NCBI RefSeq assembly: GCF_052180275.1
Contig: NZ_CP197465.1
Location: 6,758,001-6,822,000 of the forward strand
DNA length: 64,000 bases
Reading direction: 5' to 3'
DNA from: Kumtagia sp052180275
GTDB lineage: Bacteria; Pseudomonadota; Alphaproteobacteria; Rhizobiales; Rhizobiaceae
The notes under the pieces are model-generated. The model was not told the DNA's origin. It saw only the letters and a program-made list of their open reading frames with translations, and did no database searches. The translations under genes and the position numbers were made by a program. The first letter of the stretch is position 1, and each line of letters opens with the position of its first letter. Below are positions 1-6,956 of the stretch, one piece after another.

Positions 1-105
1 GCGTCCATAGCAAGATTTTGAATCATAGCACGGACTTCGATTTTCTGCTGTCGGAATAGGACCGGCCGGCCATCTTTCCCCAGCCGCGCACCTCGTCATA
101 GCATC

Positions 106-155
106 ATAAATTAAATATAGCATATTGCATAAAGTTGAGACTTGGCACAGATTAG
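106..155 (+). promoter_or_regulatory. Mn-responsive-type control block upstream of sitABCD
   Basis: This 50-bp block is 45/50 identical to positions 3858-3907 upstream of mntH. It contains an imperfect palindrome, TATAGCATATTGCATA, then TTGCAT (125-130) and, after 17 bp, CAGATT (148-153). The last two can serve as -35 and -10 elements and are present in both copies. The AT-rich palindrome overlaps the -35, the usual place for a MntR or Mur/Fur-family repressor. The operator identity is inferred from the two genes it precedes, both manganese importers. Confidence 0.6.
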
Positions 156-286
156 CGCAGTTCCGCCATGGGTGAGCGGGTCGGGCCGCATGCCGGCCGA
201 CCCTCAATCGCCCGGCACCGGACCCGATGACGGTCCGACAGCCCTGCCCGACGGCGATACGTCGCCACCCATCGAAGGATCGATCA

Positions 287-1201
287 ATGATGCGCCGCCG
301 TATGCTCCTTGCCGCCATTCTGGCCTTGCCCATGCTGGTGGCCTGCTCGCCGGCCGAAGAGGGAAAGGCCGAGGATCGAAGCGAGAAGATGCTGGTGGCG
401 ACCACCTTCACCGTCATCGCCGACATTGCCCGCAACGTCGCCGGCGACGCCGCCATGGTCGCCTCGATCACCAAGCCCGGCGCCGAGATCCACAACTACC
501 AGCCGACCCCGGGCGACCTGATCGCCGCGCAGAAGGCGGATCTGATCCTGTGGAACGGTCTCAATCTTGAACTCTGGTTCGAGAAATTCTTCGGCAACCT
601 GAAGGATGTGCCGAGCGCAGTGGTCTCCGAAGGCATCGAGCCGATGGGCATTTCCGAGGGTCCCTACACGGGCAAGCCCAATCCGCATGCCTGGATGTCG
701 CCGGAGGGGGCCGTGCTCTATGTCGAGAACATCCGCAAAGCCTTCGCCGAGCGCGATCCCGAGAACGCCGAAACCTATGCGGCGAACGCCAAGGCCTATG
801 CCGAGAAGATCCGCGCGACGGTCGAGCCGTCGCGAAAAGTTCTCGCCGCGATCCCCGACGCGCGGCGCTGGCTGGTCACCAGCGAGGGCGCCTTCTCCTA
901 TCTGGCGCGCGATTTCGGCCTCCGGGAACTCTATCTCTGGCCGATCAACGCCGACCAGCAGGGCACACCGCAACAGGTGCGCAAGGTGATCGACGCGGTG
1001 CGCGCCAACACCATTCCGGCGGTGTTTTCGGAGAGCACCGTCTCGCCGGCGCCGGCCGAGCAGGTGGCGCGCGAGACCGGCGCAAGATACGGCGGGGTGC
1101 TTTATGTCGACTCGCTCAGCGAGGCGGACGGCCCGGTGCCGACCTATCTCGACATGCTGCGCGTCACCTCCGAAACCATCGCCAAGGCGCTGTCGCAATG
1201 A
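287..1201 (+). CDS. sitA: Manganese/iron ABC transporter, substrate-binding lipoprotein SitA
   Basis: Captures divalent metal, probably Mn2+, outside the inner membrane and delivers it to SitCD. The start at 287 is chosen because GAAGGA lies just upstream and the protein then opens with a lipoprotein signal peptide ending in the lipobox LVAC (Cys20). In-frame starts further upstream would bury this signal. Of 304 residues, His69 (in HNYQPTPGD), His134 (NPHAW), Glu200 (TSEGAF) and Asp275 (YVDS) match the H-H-E-D metal cage of PsaA/SitA-type cluster A-I binding proteins. There is no His-rich loop of the kind seen in ZnuA, which favours Mn/Fe over Zn. The stop overlaps the sitB start (ATGA), so it is the first gene of a tightly coupled operon. 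Confidence 0.9.
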   Translation: MMRRRMLLAAILALPMLVACSPAEEGKAEDRSEKMLVATTFTVIADIARNVAGDAAMVASITKPGAEIHNYQPTPGDLIAAQKADLILWNGLNLELWFEKFFGNLKDVPSAVVSEGIEPMGISEGPYTGKPNPHAWMSPEGAVLYVENIRKAFAERDPENAETYAANAKAYAEKIRATVEPSRKVLAAIPDARRWLVTSEGAFSYLARDFGLRELYLWPINADQQGTPQQVRKVIDAVRANTIPAVFSESTVSPAPAEQVARETGARYGGVLYVDSLSEADGPVPTYLDMLRVTSETIAKALSQ

Positions 1202-2109
1202 ATGCCGCCCCGACCAGCGCGCAGCGCACACAGGCCAACGATGCCGGCGGACTTGCCGTCGAGCATGTCACCGTCACCTACCGCAACGGCCACACGGCGC
1301 TGCGCGATGCCGGCTTTTCCATCCCGCGCGGCACCATCACCGCGCTGGTCGGCATCAACGGCAGCGGCAAGTCGACCTTGTTCAAGGCGATCATGGGTTT
1401 CGTGCCGCTGGCCACGGGGCGGGTGACGATCCTGGGTGAGCCGGCGGCACTGGCGCTCAGGAAAAACGCCGTCGCCTATGTGCCGCAGAGCGAGGACGTC
1501 GACTGGAACTTTCCGGTGCTGGTCGAGGACGTCGTCATGATGGGCCGCTATGGCCACATGAACTTTCTGCGCATGCAGCGGCCCGCCGACCGCGATGCGG
1601 TGGATGCCGCGCTGGCGCGCGTCGGCATGGCGGATTTCCGCAAACGCCAGATCGGCGAACTCTCCGGCGGCCAGAAGAAGCGCGTCTTTCTCGCCCGCGC
1701 GCTGGCGCAGGACGGAAAAATCATCCTGCTCGACGAACCCTTCACCGGCGTCGACGTGCGCACCGAGGAGGCGATCATCGCGCTCCTGCAGGCGCTGCGC
1801 GACGAGGGCCGGGTGATGCTGGTCTCCACCCACAATCTCGGCAGCGTGCCGCGCTTCTGCGACCGCGCCGTGCTCGTCAACCGCACGGTGCTCGCCGCCG
1901 GGCCGACGGCGCAAGTCTTCACCCACGCCAATCTCGAAAAGACCTTCGGCGGGGTCCTGCGCCAGTTCACGCTCGGCGGCGCCGAGCTGCACGACGACGC
2001 CGATCCGCGCAAGGTGACGGTGCTTACCGACGACGAGCGGCCCTTCGTCATCTACGACCGCGCCGGCCAGCCGCGCGACGCGCCGGCCCGCGAGGAGACC
2101 GGCCGGTGA
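1198..2109 (+). CDS. sitB: Manganese/iron ABC transporter, ATP-binding protein SitB
   Basis: Cytoplasmic ATPase that powers the SitCD channel. The 303-residue protein has Walker A GINGSGKST (52-60), signature LSGGQ (155-159) and Walker B ending in Asp179-Glu180 (LLDEPF). It overlaps sitA at its start and sitC at its end, so translation of all four genes is probably coupled. A C-terminal tail of about 50 residues follows the ABC domain, as in other SitB/MntB proteins. Confidence 0.9.
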   Translation: MNAAPTSAQRTQANDAGGLAVEHVTVTYRNGHTALRDAGFSIPRGTITALVGINGSGKSTLFKAIMGFVPLATGRVTILGEPAALALRKNAVAYVPQSEDVDWNFPVLVEDVVMMGRYGHMNFLRMQRPADRDAVDAALARVGMADFRKRQIGELSGGQKKRVFLARALAQDGKIILLDEPFTGVDVRTEEAIIALLQALRDEGRVMLVSTHNLGSVPRFCDRAVLVNRTVLAAGPTAQVFTHANLEKTFGGVLRQFTLGGAELHDDADPRKVTVLTDDERPFVIYDRAGQPRDAPAREETGR

Positions 2110-2969
2110 CCGCCGTGCTGCTCGAGCCCTTCGGCTACGGCTACATGGTCAACGCCATGTGGGTGTCGGCGCTGGTCGGCGGCGTCTGCGCCTTCCTGTC
2201 GGCCTATCTGATGCTGAAAGGCTGGTCGCTGATCGGCGACGCGCTTTCGCATGCGATCGTGCCGGGGGTGGCCGGCGCCTACATGCTCGGCCTGCCCTTC
2301 GCGCTCGGCGCCTTCCTTTCCGGCGGGCTCGCCGCCGGCGCCATGCTGTTCCTCAACCAGCGCACGAAACTTAGGGAAGACGCCATCATCGGCCTGATCT
2401 TCACCTCCTTCTTCGGCCTCGGCCTGTTCATGGTGTCGCTGTCGCCGACCTCAGTGAACATCCAGACCATCATGCTCGGCAACATACTGGCCATCACGCC
2501 GGCCGACACGCTGCAGCTCGTGCTGATCGGTGGTGTCTCGCTCGTCGTACTGCTGGCGAAATGGAAGGACCTGATGGTCGTCTTCTTCGACGAGAACCAT
2601 GCGCGCTCGATCGGCCTCAATCCCACCCTGCTGAAGGTGCTGTTCTTCACGCTGCTGTCAGCGTGCACGGTCGCCGCCCTGCAGACGGTCGGCGCCTTCC
2701 TGGTCATCGCCATGGTCGTGACGCCCGGCACCACCGCCTACCTCTTGACCGACCGGTTTCCCCGGCTGATCGGTTTGAGCGTCGCCATCGGCGCCGGCAC
2801 CAGCTTCTTCGGCGCCTATCTCAGCTATTTCCTCGATGGCGCCACCGGCGGCATCATCGTGGTGGCGCAGACGCTGATCTTTCTCACCGCCTTCGTCTTC
2901 GCACCCAAGCACGGAACGCTGGCGGCGCGGCGCCGGGCACGCCAGGCGTTGCACGGGGAAGCCCCATGA
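2106..2969 (+). CDS. sitC: Manganese/iron ABC transporter, permease SitC
   Basis: Inner-membrane permease of the ABC-3 (ZnuB/TroC) family, 287 residues with about eight or nine hydrophobic segments. It starts with GTG inside the end of sitB (GTGA overlap). The conserved ABC-3 stretch GWSLIGDALSHAIVPGV is near residues 38-54. It is a paralog of the next gene, with the same core motifs, and the two probably form a heterodimeric channel as in other SitABCD systems. Confidence 0.9.
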   Translation: MTAVLLEPFGYGYMVNAMWVSALVGGVCAFLSAYLMLKGWSLIGDALSHAIVPGVAGAYMLGLPFALGAFLSGGLAAGAMLFLNQRTKLREDAIIGLIFTSFFGLGLFMVSLSPTSVNIQTIMLGNILAITPADTLQLVLIGGVSLVVLLAKWKDLMVVFFDENHARSIGLNPTLLKVLFFTLLSACTVAALQTVGAFLVIAMVVTPGTTAYLLTDRFPRLIGLSVAIGAGTSFFGAYLSYFLDGATGGIIVVAQTLIFLTAFVFAPKHGTLAARRRARQALHGEAP

Positions 2970-3805
2970 CCGACCTCCTCCAGCCCTTCGCCTTCGAGTT
3001 CATGCGGCAGGCCTTCGTCATCGCCCTGCTGGTCGCCGTGCCGATGGCGCTGCTCTCCTGCTTCCTGGTGCTGAAGGGCTGGTCGCTGATGGGCGACGCC
3101 ATCAGCCATGCCGTGCTGCCGGGCGTGGTGCTCGCCTACATCGCCGGCATACCGCTTTCCATCGGCGCCTTCGCCGCCGGCATGACCTGCGCGCTGTCGG
3201 TCGGCTATCTCAGGGAAAACAGCCGCATCAAGGAGGACACGGTGATGGGCATCGTGTTCTCCGGCATGTTCGGCCTGGGCATCGTGCTCTATACGAAAAT
3301 CCAGACCGACGTGCATCTCGACCACATATTGTTCGGCGACATGCTGGGCCTCGCCTGGGGCGACGTGCTGGAGAGCGGCATCATCGCGCTGGTTTCGACC
3401 GCGCTTGTGCTCGTCTTCCGCCGCGATCTCCTGCTGCACGCCTTCGACCCGCAGCATGCGCGGGCCATCGGCCTGCCGGTGCGGCTGCTGCACTACGGCC
3501 TGCTGGCGGTGCTGTCGCTGACCATCGTCGGCGCGCTGAAGGCCGTCGGCATCATTCTCGCCATCGCCATGCTGATCGCGCCCGGCGCCATCGCCTTCCT
3601 GCTCGCGCGCCGCTTCGACCGCATGCTGCTGGTTGCGGTCGCCGTCGCTGTCGCGGCGTCGGTTTTCGGCGTTTATCTCAGCTTCTTCCTGAACTCCGCG
3701 CCGGCGCCGACCATCGTGCTCCTGATGAGCATCGGCTTCGTTGCAGCCTTCGTCTTCGCGCGCCTGCGCGCCGGACGCCTGGAAAACGGCGCCGGCCCTG
3801 CCTGA
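2966..3805 (+). CDS. sitD: Manganese/iron ABC transporter, permease SitD
   Basis: Second permease of the system, 279 residues. The start is set at 2966 because ATGA overlaps the sitC stop; the open frame reaches further upstream but runs through sitC. It repeats the ABC-3 family motif (GWSLMGDAISHAVLPGV) seen in SitC. It is the last gene of the sit operon; the mntH control block begins about 50 bp downstream. Confidence 0.9.
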   Translation: MTDLLQPFAFEFMRQAFVIALLVAVPMALLSCFLVLKGWSLMGDAISHAVLPGVVLAYIAGIPLSIGAFAAGMTCALSVGYLRENSRIKEDTVMGIVFSGMFGLGIVLYTKIQTDVHLDHILFGDMLGLAWGDVLESGIIALVSTALVLVFRRDLLLHAFDPQHARAIGLPVRLLHYGLLAVLSLTIVGALKAVGIILAIAMLIAPGAIAFLLARRFDRMLLVAVAVAVAASVFGVYLSFFLNSAPAPTIVLLMSIGFVAAFVFARLRAGRLENGAGPA

Positions 3806-3807
3806 AT

Positions 3808-3844
3808 GCCGGTGGCGCCCGGGTTTTGATCGTCTTCCACCGGC
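3808..3844 (+). terminator. Weak hairpin after sitD
   Basis: GCCGGTGG (3808-3815) pairs with CCACCGGC (3837-3844) across a 21-nt loop containing a TTTT run. The loop is long and no T-tract follows, so termination is only possible. It lies between sitD and the mntH control block. Confidence 0.3.
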
Positions 3845-3857
3845 GCCTTGTAGCCTG

Positions 3858-3907
3858 ATAAATGTAATATAGCCTATTGCATAATGTTGAGACCTGGCAC
3901 AGATTAG
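3858..3907 (+). promoter_or_regulatory. Mn-responsive-type control block upstream of mntH
   Basis: Second copy of the block at 106-155, with 5 differences in 50 positions. It keeps TTGCAT (3877-3882), a 17-bp spacer and CAGATT (3900-3905), plus the AT-rich imperfect palindrome TATAGCCTATTGCATA. It ends 36 bp before the preferred mntH start. Confidence 0.6.
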
Positions 3908-3943
3908 GGTCAAGGCGAGTACCCTGTGCGGCAAAGGCTTGAA

Positions 3944-5302
3944 ATGACCGACATCGCGACCAAGAACGACCTCCTTCCGTCCTCCGGATGGAGTTTTGCT
4001 CGGGTTGCGGACAGGGCGAGCCTGCCGGAGGTCAACTCGTCGATCGCCGTGCCCATCGGCGGGTCGTGGATGCGCAAGCTCATGGCCTTCGCCGGCCCCG
4101 GCTACATGGTGTCGGTCGGCTACATGGACCCCGGCAACTGGGCGACCGACCTCGCCGGCGGTTCGCAGTTCGGCTATACGCTGCTCTGCGTCATCCTGAT
4201 TTCGAACCTGATGGCGATCCTGCTGCAGGCGCTGTCCGCCCGCCTCGGCATCGTCACCGGCCGCGATCTCGCCCAGGCCTGCCGCGACAGCTTTCCCAGG
4301 CCAGTCAACTACGCGCTGTGGTTTGCCTGCGAACTGGCGATCATCGCCTGCGATCTCGCCGAAGTCATCGGCACGGCCATCGCCTTGCAACTTCTGTTCG
4401 GCATCCCGCTGATCGGCGGCGCGCTGATCGCGGCGCTCGACGCGTTCCTGCTGCTGCTCCTGATGAACCGCGGCTTCCGCTACCTCGAAGCCTTCGTCAT
4501 CGCCCTGCTGATCGTCATTGCCGTCTGCTTCCTCGTCCAGATCGTCGCCGCCGCGCCGCCGGTCGCCGCCGTCCTGCGCGGTTTCATCCCGTCCACGGAA
4601 GTCGTCACCAATCCCGCGATGCTCTACATCGCCATCGGCATCCTCGGCGCCACCGTCATGCCGCACAATCTCTATCTGCATTCCTCGATCGTGCAGACCC
4701 GCGCCTATCCGCGCACCGACGAAGGCAAGCGCGACGCGATCAAATGGGCGACCACCGATTCCACCATCGCGCTGATGCTGGCGCTGTTCATCAACGCCTC
4801 GATCCTGATCGTGGCGGCGGCGGTGTTCCACGAGAACGGCCGCACCGACATCGCCGAGATCGGCCAGGCGCACGAGCTTCTGTCGCCGATGCTGGGCCTG
4901 GGCATCGCCTCGACCCTGTTCGCCGTGGCGCTTCTCGCCTCCGGCCTCAATTCGACGATCACCGCGACGCTGGCCGGCCAGATCGTTATGGAAGGCTTTT
5001 TGCGGCTGCGCCTGCCGCATCTGGCCCGGCGGTTGTTGACGCGCGGCATCGCCATCGTCCCGGTAGTGTTCGTCACGGCGCTCTACGGCGAAAGCGGCAC
5101 GGCGCATCTGCTGGTGCTGAGCCAGGTGATCCTGTCGATGCAGCTTCCCTTCGCCGTTATCCCGCTGGTCTATTTCGTCGCCGACCGCAAGAAGATGGGG
5201 ACGTTCACCATCCCACTATGGATGTCGGCAACCGCCTGGCTGGTCGCGGCAATCATCGTGGCGCTGAATTTGAAGCTGCTCTACGACACATTCGTGGGCT
5301 GA
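3944..5302 (+). CDS. mntH: Nramp-family manganese transporter MntH
   Basis: Proton-coupled Mn2+/Fe2+ importer of the inner membrane, 452 residues with about eleven hydrophobic segments. Nramp hallmarks are present: DPGNW (62-66) in the first core helix and MPHN (239-242) in the sixth, the two unwound metal-binding segments. The ATG at 3944 is preferred because AAAGG lies 6 nt upstream; an in-frame GTG at 3926 is possible. Its own copy of the sit control block suggests co-regulation with the ABC importer, giving two Mn uptake routes under one signal. Confidence 0.93.
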   Translation: MTDIATKNDLLPSSGWSFARVADRASLPEVNSSIAVPIGGSWMRKLMAFAGPGYMVSVGYMDPGNWATDLAGGSQFGYTLLCVILISNLMAILLQALSARLGIVTGRDLAQACRDSFPRPVNYALWFACELAIIACDLAEVIGTAIALQLLFGIPLIGGALIAALDAFLLLLLMNRGFRYLEAFVIALLIVIAVCFLVQIVAAAPPVAAVLRGFIPSTEVVTNPAMLYIAIGILGATVMPHNLYLHSSIVQTRAYPRTDEGKRDAIKWATTDSTIALMLALFINASILIVAAAVFHENGRTDIAEIGQAHELLSPMLGLGIASTLFAVALLASGLNSTITATLAGQIVMEGFLRLRLPHLARRLLTRGIAIVPVVFVTALYGESGTAHLLVLSQVILSMQLPFAVIPLVYFVADRKKMGTFTIPLWMSATAWLVAAIIVALNLKLLYDTFVG

Positions 5303-5864
5303 CGGACCGTCTCAGGGCATTTTCCGTCTCCCTGGGGTGGCAGCCGATCGCCTCATTCTGGCGGTCTGGCCGAGGTCGAGAGCGTCGTTAGGGTTCGCTC
5401 TCGCCAGCGGGTGCCTGGTACAGTTCAACATCACCCGTCAAACAGGTGCCCGAATACCTGCGCCGCACCGACCGCTGTTTCCGTTGATTGTGCTTCGACC
5501 CTCCGCGCCGCCCCTCACCTGCCTGCGTCCTTCGGACCCTCTCCCCGTGAAGAACGGGGCGAGGACGGCCTGCCGCAACTTCTTCGCAAATCTCCAACGG
5601 TCAAGGTTGGCGAAATCGGTGAAGCCTGGCCCTCTCGCCCCGTTCTTACGGGGAGAGATGTCCGGCAGTACAGTGAGGGGCGGCGCCAACGGTCGAGGCA
5701 AAGCGCCCATGGCAAGACGCTGGAATTGCACGGGATAGCTTCTTCAAGCAGATAGTCAGCCACCGTCCTTGTCAGCATCCGTCAGGATTATTTTCCCGCG
5801 TCTTTTCCCCACCCCTCCGACCGGAGCGATAATCCTCCCCGCCTTTACTCGGAAGGAAGCGGCG
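5303..5864. other. Intergenic region with repeat element
   Basis: 562 bp without a convincing gene. It holds a short hairpin, CGAGAGCG (5377-5384) with CGCTCTCG (5396-5403), that could end mntH transcription but lacks a T-run. The palindromic element at 5505-5687 follows. Frames open through this stretch exist on both strands, but they are created by the inverted repeat and have no ribosome-binding sites. Confidence 0.5.
5505..5687. repeat. RIME-like inverted-repeat element
   Basis: Left arm 5505-5564 and right arm 5631-5687 are imperfect inverted copies. Both carry GCGCCGCCCCTCAC at the outer end and a CTCTCCCCG...CGGGGCGAG hairpin at the inner end. The arrangement resembles Rhizobium-specific intergenic mosaic elements, non-coding palindromic repeats of rhizobial genomes. 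Family assignment is from memory of such elements. Confidence 0.65.
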
Positions 5865-6725
5865 ATGGACTGGACTGCGGCAGTCGACAAGAACCGGGAA
5901 GCGCTGAAGCGTGTGCTGGCCATGCTCGTCGCCATGGCCGGGCTTGGCGCTAGGGGACATTTTACTTTCTTTCGGCAGGAAGGCCGAAGCAGTTCAGAAG
6001 TCGCGCGGGCCGAAAAAAGTAAACTGTCCCCGGCATTTACCCTTCCCCGAAACCTGCATCGCGCTATCGCAAAACTGCTGCGACCAGCCGAAGCGGCGGT
6101 GCGGCGGCTGATCATCGTGGCGGCGCGTGGGGTGGTGGTCATACTACCGCCAGCGCGTCCGCGAAAATCGACGCCGAAACCCATCGAGCCGCTGTTGCGC
6201 GGCTTCGGCATCGCCGTCACCGTGTCGCGTGCTGAACTGAGGCGCGCTGCTGCTGCCCGGCGTGCCGCCGAACGCCGCGCCGCCCGCCCGAAAAAGCTCA
6301 GCCTGCCGCTGTTCGATCCGCTGCGGCCCTGGAGTGTCCGCCCATGGCCGGTGGCGGCCGGCGGCGCGCCGTCCGGCATGCCGTTCCGCCGCCTCCCCGG
6401 CGACGATCCGGTCGACGCAACGCGGATTTCCCTGCGGCTGCAGGCGCTGGCCGCCGCCCTCGACGATTTGCCGGGGCAGGCCAGACGCTTCGCTCGCTGG
6501 CGGGCGCGCAACGCGGCGGCGGCCGCGAAGGAAAAGCAGCGCCGAGACGCAGGAATCGCGCCATTCAAGCGAACCGGCAAAGCGGCGCGGGCTCGCCGCC
6601 TATGGCCGCTAAAACCGGGCCGGCCGCCGGGCTGGCGGCCAAAATCCACCCACGAGGTTCAGGACGTTCTGGAGGTCGTTCACGGGCTGGCGCAGTGGGC
6701 GATGGAGAAACCGAACACGTCCTGA
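5865..6725 (+). CDS. Conserved hypothetical protein of Mesorhizobium type
   Basis: 286 residues from ATG 5865, which follows a strong GGAAGGAAG site. It has a short hydrophobic stretch near residues 11-25, a strongly basic, Arg/Ala-rich middle and a segment DLPGQARRFARWRARN near residue 200. No enzymatic domain is recognised. I recall similar proteins in Mesorhizobium genomes that continue smoothly from the hydrophobic stretch to LHRAIAKLLRPAE. Here residues about 30-56 are instead encoded by a short inverted repeat (5953-6031), suggesting an in-frame insertion. The gene stands alone, with about 230 bp on the 3' side before the cyclase. Confidence 0.6.
   Translation: MDWTAAVDKNREALKRVLAMLVAMAGLGARGHFTFFRQEGRSSSEVARAEKSKLSPAFTLPRNLHRAIAKLLRPAEAAVRRLIIVAARGVVVILPPARPRKSTPKPIEPLLRGFGIAVTVSRAELRRAAAARRAAERRAARPKKLSLPLFDPLRPWSVRPWPVAAGGAPSGMPFRRLPGDDPVDATRISLRLQALAAALDDLPGQARRFARWRARNAAAAAKEKQRRDAGIAPFKRTGKAARARRLWPLKPGRPPGWRPKSTHEVQDVLEVVHGLAQWAMEKPNTS
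5953..6031. repeat. Short inverted repeat embedded in a coding sequence
   Basis: GGGGACATTTTACTTTCT (5953-5970) is matched at 16 of 18 positions by the reverse complement of 6014-6031, across a 43-bp centre. It lies inside the hypothetical gene at 5865-6725, which stays open through it. This looks like a small REP/MITE-type insertion that became coding. Confidence 0.55.
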
Positions 6726-6956
6726 CCGCGCGACCCCGGACGCCAAAGGCGAAGCATCGACCGCCAGCGCGAAATTTCCGCGGCCTGGCGGCGATCCGCG
6801 CTGTCAAAACATACGGTAGCTGTCCCTTTGGCCGGGCACCCATACCGCCTGCCGGATCGCCGCATCTGGCGAGGCGATGCGAATGAACCCGGCCGGACCG
6901 ACGCGCTCGTCGCGCGACGGACTTGCATTTGCCCATTTCATGACGACATTGGCGGC

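Noticed and set aside
143..157. TGGCAC in the sit control block (and again upstream of mntH) as a sigma-54 promoter
   Set aside because: After TGGCAC-N5 a sigma-54 promoter needs TTGC; here AGCG (and AGGG in the second copy) follows, so the -12 element is missing.
287..2969. Assigning the first ABC system as ZnuABC (zinc)
   Set aside because: The binding protein has an H-H-E-D ligand set and no His-rich loop, there are two permeases, and mntH with the same promoter follows. Manganese is the better reading.
2825..5107. 760-codon open frame on the minus strand
   Set aside because: It lies antisense to sitC, sitD and mntH, is His/Asp/Arg/Gly-rich low-complexity, and has no domain. It is a product of high GC third positions.
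5438..5778. Short open frames around the palindromic element
   Set aside because: They overlap each other on both strands, arise from the inverted arms, and have no ribosome sites.
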